Origin: Cristatella mucedo
Taxonomy: Eukaryota > Bryozoa > Phylactolaemata > Cristatellidae
Reading direction: 5' to 3'
DNA: 60,000 bases
Assembly: GCA_009760855.2 (NCBI GenBank)
Contig: WPIO01000009.1
Location: 3,345,001 to 3,405,000, forward strand
The notes below the pieces were generated by a model. It ran no database searches and was not told the DNA's origin. It saw only the letters and a list, made by a program, of their open reading frames with translations. Both the position numbers and the translations under genes were made by a program. Below, piece by piece: positions 54,033 to 60,000 of this stretch (the first letter of the stretch is position 1; each line of letters opens with the position of its first letter).

Positions 54033-55780
54033 GTGGGCGGCGGCGCGCGATAGCCCAAGCGCAGCGGCGGAGGGCGGGCGGCGGAGGACGCGCTGCTACA
54101 GCGGCGCGGCCGAGCTCCGCCGACGAGCGCGACGGTCTGCGGATGAGCTACTGCGCCGGTCGCGTGCGCGCGCGCGCGGCGCCGCGCGCCACTGGGTCCG
54201 GCTGGAGCCTGCGCCGCCGCGAAGCTCTCTCGCGTCTTTCCCGCGCTTTGACGCGCAGGACGAGATTGGCGTCCTGCTTAGGCCCGCGGCTAAAGTGATC
54301 GCCTTCAAGCGACCAGTGTCGCGGCTCGTGCAGTGCAATTTATGCAAAGCAGCGCCAGGATGGGTTCTCTTGCACGAATGAAGCGCTTTATCTTTTGCAA
54401 ACTTCATTACATCAGACGCGCCGCCAATAACTTTCTATCGCCCTCGCCCTCGTCAAGGAGCCTGCTTCTATTCGGCTTTGCCGCGCGGGGTTGGACAGGC
54501 TGGCCGTACGCTTTGAGATCTCCTACTCTTCTTCCGAAGTGTCCAGCGCGGCCGCCGAAGGGTGGCCTGGAGCGACCGGCTCTCCGGTTATTTCTGAGGA
54601 CCGCATAATTCAGTTACCGCTGTCGCGAAAAAAATGAACAGTGACGCGTTCACAAGTGACCTCTCCTTCCGCCCCATTGAAATTGCGCCTTTTTCGTTCC
54701 CGTTTGCTTTCCGTGCGAATGTCCGCGTGATTCAACGTGTGAGACTTTCCATGGTTTCTGCTAGCCTGTGACCCTAACTGACTTACTCTCTGTGTGTGCT
54801 TTTCCACGCTTGTCTAAGTATGACACTGTAGATGTCACTAAACTTGGGGTTATTGCTTCTCTTGCAGCGAGTTTTAATGCTCCGGACTAGAGATTTAGTT
54901 CCCCCAGTACACTATAAAAACGACCTATAATGATAATATTAGTGGAAGCTGATTTAACGGCCTCTTTTTTATAGCGACAGAAAAGCCTTTACGCCTATCG
55001 CCACCGCTTGCAGTGGCGACACAGGATCACCTACCAAAGGATTCGAACCCGGGACCTCGTGATCGAGGTCGTGAATTACCTTATCCAGTGAGCCACCACG
55101 GCTCACCAAGACCAGCTGGATGTTCTTCTTACCATTGTAATTAAAGAAAGTGTGAAGGATAAAACTAATGCAAAAAATGACTAGTATATAAGGAGTGACT
55201 ACTAATTACAAGCAAAGAAGGCGTAGGACGAGAAGCAAAAGCTTGAGGCAATGCCTTCCAAGCTCTTGCCAGCTGCGCCATTTTGTAAGGGTTGGCCATG
55301 TTGACCGCTAGTTTTTCAGGTTTTTGTCGGCGTTCGCTCGGTGCTAACTTTAACTGATTATTCTCATTTTTGACGCTACTATAAAAGTTACGCCCGCTCG
55401 CTTCTCGCTGTCAAAATGCACTCGCGCGACAGGTTGCTCTGCGGCGAGCTGAAAGCGACGCTCGCGAGCGAGCGCTCTGCGACGTCAGATTCTCTCTCTC
55501 TCCGTCGCGCGCGCGCGCGCAGGAGCTCAAATACTGGTCGATCGATGACGCCTTGGTGGAGCAGTGCTGCTGGGATCGCTATAGCCAGAATGTCGACAAG
55601 TCTGCCGAGTTTGATCGAATAGAGAAGCATTTCAATGGCAACCGCTGGTCCATGGATAACGTCGACGCTGGCGGCAGCGACGACGAGCGCTTGCCGCAGA
55701 CCGAACTCAGTCGCTGCAGACGTCTTGCCACGAACGCGTGGCTCGCTCTGCACGCACCCTCGTCCTCAAAGACAGCCAAG
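53757..55780 (+). CDS. Second Shaw-type K+ channel gene, exons 1-2 only in window
   Basis: Exon 1 (53757-54032, 92 codons) and exon 2 (55523-55780, 86 codons) join in phase 0. They encode the T1 domain (LNVGGVRFETT, PGSRLATL, YFFDRHPGAFE, FHRTGLLH), the Zn site H80-x5-C86-x20-CC, and the linker (ELKYWSIDDALVEQCCWDRY). Both intron positions and phases equal those of Kv gene 1, and sequence similarity is high, so it is a tandem duplicate. Exon 2 ends at aag|gtacgg. The membrane exon was not found before 60,000. An LTR element begins 1.4 kb after exon 2. The coding sequence is much GC-richer than gene 1. It could be a functional gene continuing beyond the window or a 5' remnant. Confidence 0.8.
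54033..55522 (+). other. Kv gene 2, intron 1
   Basis: 1,490 bp, GC-rich at its 5' end, containing a SINE at 54,950-55,110. It ends with a CT run, then an uninterrupted (CG)n tract directly before the AG. Confidence 0.75.
54950..55110 (-). mobile_element. tRNA-derived SINE, family 1
   Basis: Well-preserved minus-strand copy: head 'gagccgtggtggctcactgg', B box 'gggttcgaatcc', body 'ggtgatcctgtgtcgccact' and end 'aaaagaggccgttaaatcagct'. Lies in intron 1 of Kv gene 2. Confidence 0.88.
55523..55780 (+). CDS. Kv gene 2, exon 2
   Basis: ELKYWSIDDALVEQCCWDRY, then an acidic serine-rich linker (DAGGSDDERLPQTELSRCRR) eleven codons longer than in gene 1, ending SSSKTAK before the donor. Phase 0 at both ends. 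Confidence 0.85.
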
Positions 55781-56098
55781 GTACGGGCGTGCGGGATCGC
55801 GGCGCTAACGCGCATGTGCAGCCGCAGGCGGTTGCATGGTGGCTCGCGTGGGCGGTGAATAGGACCCAGGTCGATCGACCCACCTCGCTCCGCGCGTCTA
55901 AACATCCGGATAACCGAAAATAAATGAATCGCTGAGAAATTTTATCCGCGACGCTAACGGTTGTCAAATACGACCAAAGAAACGTAAAACTCTCAGCTAA
56001 AGTTTAAGTAGTGTATAACTTACGGCGTATGACGTCGCGGGCGTCGGCACTTCCGGTAGACACTCGCTGAGAGCGCTAGTGCCGAATCGGTAACTGGG

Positions 56099-56184
<86 letters not shown>

Positions 56185-57080
56185 CAGACAGAGACAGAGA
56201 CAGACAGATAGAGACAGACCGACAGACAGAGATTAACAGACAGACATGGGATGTATTTAAAAATATTTTACTTTTAAAATCAGCTCTATAGTTTGGTTAA
56301 GGGGCATGATCTATGGATACTAACCACGGTACTTCACAAGTGTTCCTAGCATTCAGAAGCTTCACGTTTCACGTTACTCCACGCTTGCCTCCCTTGAAAT
56401 GTGGCCATGATAACCAATAGCTTGCCGTTAAGCTGCACAGGCTCCTCGCTAAGAGGTTACAATGACGCCATCCCATTGACGACTGACAGTTTTCATGAGG
56501 GTTTAAAGGGAATGCTGTAAGCGATGCCACTCACTAACAGTTAATATTTCTTCATATCGCAGCAAAGATAAGAAAGTAAGAGAGCAGCGTTTACACTACT
56601 TGTGGAGCAGAATAACCCAGCTGTTTCTAGTAAGCTGGATGCATTTGAAGAAGTCGCATGTTCTGTAGGCTTTTGCTAAGCCATGATGGCAGAGAAAACG
56701 GCTTGCATGACGTGCGGCGTGGCACTCACCGGTGACTCGACGTCATGCCCACTCTGACTATAATTTCAGTCTCTGCCCCCCGAAAAGTTCCTGGCTTTGA
56801 GTCCGGTGTGGCACTCGTTGCGCTCGAGGCCCTAATGGCGGCGCTTCCTGCGGTTTGGTCTATGCATACCCCCAGCCTGCGACAGTACCGCGCCTAAATG
56901 TCGTCATCTGCCAGCACTAGGCTGGGTGGCCCTGCCGACCACCGGCTAGCCAATCGGAGCACAGCTAGGCGTTAGCAACAACGCTAGCGGATCGGAGCGC
57001 AGCGTTCCGGTACCGCAGACGACAGAAGCGGACGAACGTCTGCTGGAGGGCAGTGACGCTTCCGCCGGCTCGGTGCGTGG
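55781..57080. other. Start of Kv gene 2 intron 2; no further exon seen
   Basis: Contains the (GA)n tract and AT-rich then GC-rich unique sequence. The last part (about 56.7-57.1 kb) is probably the 5' LTR and leader of the element that follows. No channel membrane exon is present. Confidence 0.5.
56098..56182. repeat. (GA)n microsatellite
   Basis: About 42 GA units followed by (CAGA)-type degenerate repeats to about 56,240. Confidence 0.97.
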
Positions 57081-57083
57081 TAG

Positions 57084-57089
57084 AATAAA
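57084..57089 (+). promoter_or_regulatory. AATAAA, likely LTR polyadenylation signal
   Basis: Lies 64 bp upstream of the gag start. The 3' edge of the 5' LTR should therefore lie between here and 57153. I could not fix the LTR edges or the primer-binding site. Confidence 0.4.
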
Positions 57090-57152
57090 CTGGTGGTGTT
57101 GCTCGTCGGCTGGTGTTTTGTGCAATGCGCGACGGCAATCAAACTACAAGCT

Positions 57153-57869
57153 ATGTCGGCAGTAATGGAGAACGTAAAGTTCAACCACATCGTCACTCAA
57201 TTCGACGGCAGCGGAGACTTTGCGGGCTGGGTTGAAAAGTTTGATCTGGTGGCAGAGATTCGAGGTATTATCGCTGCCGACCGCCACAAATTGCTGCCCC
57301 TTTTTCTAACCGGCGGAGCGTTCGCCGTGTACCAAAGCATCGATGGACAGGCGAAGAAAGACTATACCATCGTAAAAGAGGCTCTTCTGGCTGCATTTTC
57401 GGCGGATAAATTTAAAGCTTATGAGGAGCTCACGACACGGCGGCTTCAAGCTGGGGAACCAGTGGACGTATACGCATCAATTTTGGCCCGGCTGGCCGGA
57501 TTGGTGAGTGCGGGTGCGAAGGATGACGTGACAAAATGCGCTTTCGTCACCGAGCTTCGAGAGGACATTCGAAAGCAGCTACGCGCGGCGTGTGCGCTCG
57601 ACAAGATGGCGATTTCTGAGGTTGTTGAGAAGGCTCGAGCGCTTATGAGTTGCCAGGAGCCGAGCTATGCGGCCGCTGCTGAGGCACTAGGAGCTAGAGG
57701 CTCTCGCCCGACTCTACGGAAGCGTTTTTGTTTCTTCTGCAAAATGGAAGGGCGCAGAAGTCGCGACTGCCGTTCGTCGCAAAGGCAGCGAAGGCTGTGC
57801 TTTGTATGCGGCGACGACTCACACCTAGCAGCGATATGTCCGGAGCGTGCGCAGCCAAAAAACGAGTAA
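57153..57869 (+). CDS. gag: Retrotransposon Gag (capsid-like and zinc knuckles)
   Basis: 238 codons from ATG 57153 (MSAVMENVKF) to TAA. The N-terminal two thirds is a helical retrotransposon capsid-like region (FDGSGDFAGWVEKFDLVAEI; EELTTRRLQAGEPVDVYASI). The C-terminus has two nucleocapsid knuckles. The second is canonical CX2CX4HX4C (CFVCGDDSHLAAIC); in the first (CFFCKMEGRRSRDC) the histidine is replaced by arginine. An upstream GTG at 57093 would extend the frame but ATG 57153 is more likely. Pol overlaps in the -1 frame. Confidence 0.85.
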   Translation: MSAVMENVKFNHIVTQFDGSGDFAGWVEKFDLVAEIRGIIAADRHKLLPLFLTGGAFAVYQSIDGQAKKDYTIVKEALLAAFSADKFKAYEELTTRRLQAGEPVDVYASILARLAGLVSAGAKDDVTKCAFVTELREDIRKQLRAACALDKMAISEVVEKARALMSCQEPSYAAAAEALGARGSRPTLRKRFCFFCKMEGRRSRDCRSSQRQRRLCFVCGDDSHLAAICPERAQPKNE

Positions 57870-59986
57870 GGGGAAGCGCATGTTGTAGCGCCAGCGCATT
57901 CCCCTGCTTGTCAACTCGACTGCCAACAATAAATGTTCTCAACGGTGGTCGCATTATGAAGGCGCTCCTTGATACTGGCTGCTCTCGGTCAATCGTGACT
58001 AAATCTTCCGTACTGCGTGCCACCTCGGCGCAGTCTTATCCGGTTAACGAGCCAGTAATTACGTTCAATGGAGCAGTCGCTCGTTGCCGGTCGGCGTGTC
58101 GCATGACATGCTCTGTGCAGGGCATCGCAATAGAGCTGGACTGCCTCGTATCCGAGATCGTACCGGGGTATGATATGCTCCTTGGCATGGATGCTGTGCG
58201 ACAGCTGGGAGGCGTGGCGATAGACCCTGAAGGCGGTGTAGTAACCTTCAATGGGCGGGACAGTGCAATCGGGGCACTGTCGAGCGACGTCAGTGTTTCC
58301 GACAGAGACTTTTCGGCGGTGTACCGTGACGGAAAATGGGTCATAGAGTGGCATTGGGCCGACGGCGTGACTTCTCCCACCTTGGTAAACCGCGTCGAGG
58401 CTTACCGCGTGCCCACCGACTTGCAGGCCAACTACGATAAGGAGATCCAAGAGTGGATCCAACTCGGCTGGCTGAAGCCCTACGAAGGGGAGTGTGAAGG
58501 CCTCGTGCCGCTAATGGCAGTTTTCCAGAGTCATAAAGACAAAGTGCGGCCCGTTTTAGACTACCGCGAGCTGAACCAATACGTTTCCAGCCACACTGCC
58601 AACGGTGACGTTTGCAGCGAGAAACTTCGGGCATGGCGCCGCATGGGAAGTAACGTCAGTATTATCGACCTTCGCAAAGCGTATTTACAGCTTCATGTCG
58701 ACCCTTCCCTGTGGAGATACCAGGTTGTCGCCTACCAGGGGAGGCGGTACTGCTTTACGCGGCTAGGCTTCGGATTAAATGTAGCGCCTAAGATAATGAC
58801 CGCGGTGTTAAATAATGTGCTTTCTATGGACCCACGGGTGCGCGAAGGCACTGACTCATACGTGGACGATATAATCGCCAGCAATGACATTGTCGCGAAT
58901 GAGCGAGTTATCTCTCTCCTACGACAGTTCGGGCTCGAAGCTAAACCCCCGGAAAAGTTGGTCGGAGGTCGCGTACTAGGGCTTCGCATCACTGACTATG
59001 AAGGAAAGCTTAAGTGGGGAAGAGATAACGATATCGAACCGCTACCCCAGTGCGCGACTCGCAGGCAGCTTTTCTCGTGGTTTGGACGGTTAACGGGCCA
59101 TTTTCCCGTTGCCGGATGGCTCCGACCAGCCTGCAGCTACGTAAAGAGAGCCACAAAAGACCTGTCGTGGGATGCCGAGGTTACGGAGGACGTCCTTCGG
59201 ATGGCACAGGAGATCAGCCGACGCGTGATAAAAGAGGATCAAGTTTCCGGAGTGTGGAGTGTGCCGTCGTCACCCAACGGACAGGTATGGTGTGACGCAA
59301 GCAGCTTAGCGATAGGCGCCTGCTTGCGAATTGGAGGGCAGACTGTCGAGGATGACTCTTGGCTTAGAAAGCCAGATGACATAGTGCATATCAATCTGGT
59401 CGAGCTAGAGGCTGTCATAAAGGGCCTAAACTTAGTCCTGGCCTGAGGCCTGCGAGAGATCGAATTTTTTACTGACTCGGCCACTGTGCATTCGTGGCTT
59501 CGATCGCTTATCGAAGGCGATAAGCCTATCCGTACGAGAGGTCTAGGCGAGGCATTGGCTCGACGGCGGACAGCAATAATACGCGACACGATTAAGGAGT
59601 ACGACCTTCGGGTGAGAATACTGCGGGTGTGTTCGGCCGACAACAAAGCAGACCACTTAACGCGAGTACCGCAGCCGTGGCTTAAGTCAATATCGATTCT
59701 TGCAGCTGCTACTCCAGCACAAGAAGTAGACCTGCGAGCGTTCCACGATTTGCATCACCTAGGGGTTGACCGTACGTTGTACATAGCCAGGCTTTGCTTC
59801 CCCGGCATTTCCGTAACGCGGGAGATAGTGGAACGCGTTGTTAAATCGTGCATGCGTTGCCGGTCTGTGGATAAAGCGTCAGTGTCTTGGAGCCACGGAC
59901 ATTTGGACGTAGATTCCAACTGGCGCCGCCTGGCTATGGATGTTACTTTCTTCAACAGGGTCAAGTATCTGACACTTGTTCGATAG
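57728..59986 (+). pseudogene. pol: Retrotransposon Pol (PR-RT-RNase H-IN), Ty3/gypsy-like, broken
   Basis: Frame open from 57728, entered by -1 frameshift near 57860. Order of domains: aspartic protease (ALLDTGCSRSIV, then MLLGMD), reverse transcriptase (KVRPVLDYRELNQYV, SIIDLRKAYLQLHV, RLGFGLNVAPKIM, catalytic YVDD), RNase H (WCDAS, VELEAV), then integrase zinc finger (HH...CMRC) and the first catalytic Asp (LAMDVTFF). PR-RT-RH-IN order is that of Ty3/gypsy elements. The frame has TGA at 59444-59446 inside RNase H and meets TAG at 59984-59986, where a 1-nt insertion just upstream appears to have shifted the frame. The element continues past the window. Probably inactive. Confidence 0.85.
57857..57904 (+). 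promoter_or_regulatory. Programmed -1 ribosomal frameshift site
   Basis: The slippery heptamer A-AAA-AAC (57857-57863) lies in the gag frame two codons before its stop. After a 6-nt spacer comes a stem-loop: GGGGAA (57870-57875) pairs with TTCCCC (57899-57904), and GCGC (57876-57879) with GCGC (57894-57897), with one bulged A. A -1 slip enters the pol frame exactly (KKRVRGSACC), placing protease about 35 codons further on. Confidence 0.9.
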
Positions 59987-60000
59987 CGGCCCCAGCAGGT

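Noticed and set aside
54950-55110. Possible tRNA gene
   Set aside because: Good B box but no complete cloverleaf, and the sequence continues into the shared SINE body.
57989-58634. Minus-strand frames of 97-157 residues opposite pol
   Set aside because: Shadows of the pol coding frame.

Overview
The window is nuclear DNA from an invertebrate-type animal genome. The clearest genes are intron-rich with GT-AG introns of 0.1 to more than 10 kb. They encode animal-type proteins: a BEACH/WD40 protein resembling WDR81 and two Shaw-type (Kv3-like) voltage-gated potassium channels. Gene density is low, and the space between exons is filled with non-LTR retrotransposons of L2/CR1 type, tRNA-derived SINEs, LTR elements and microsatellites. 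I see no operons, Shine-Dalgarno sites or CRISPR arrays. The animal lineage cannot be named from the sequence alone.

Layout. (1) 1-25.6 kb: the 3' half of a WDR81-like gene on the + strand. Small exons encode the C-terminal WD40 propeller (best supported at 10.0-12.3 kb, with the terminal exon at 25,470-25,598). Two further upstream exons have matching splice phases. The introns hold many L2 fragments, a long foldback repeat at 8.6-9.4 kb, and minus-strand open frames that could be nested genes. (2) 25.6-31.1 kb: sparse sequence with SINEs, one good-looking unassigned terminal exon (29,258-29,419) and a GC-richer stretch. (3) 32.7-36.5 kb: a complete three-exon Kv gene of 461 codons before the stop. 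(4) 36.7-48.2 kb: transposon-rich, with a 1,286-bp solo LTR cleanly inserted in an L2 copy and an apparently 5'-inverted L2. (5) 48.2-51.1 kb: a very GC-rich, promoter-like stretch with an unrecognised three-exon gene candidate. (6) 52.7 kb: an intact tRNA-Gly(GCC) gene on the minus strand. (7) 53.7-55.8 kb: exons 1 and 2 of a second Kv gene with the same intron positions and phases; its transmembrane exon is not in the window. (8) 57.1-60.0 kb: the gag-pol part of a Ty3/gypsy-like LTR retrotransposon with a textbook -1 frameshift site and two coding breaks.

How it fits together. The two Kv genes look like a tandem duplicate pair, both with an L2 fragment a few hundred bases upstream and both on the + strand. 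The complete copy has two unusual sites: TVP instead of the PVP hinge in S6, and Q at the third gating-charge position of S4. The WDR81-like protein would act in endosomal and autophagic membrane traffic and shows no functional link to the channels. Two L2 families recur: 'L2-A', whose 3' end lacks a simple-repeat tail, and 'L2-B', which ends in an (ATT)n tail. One SINE family shares the L2-B type 3' end and was probably mobilised by it.
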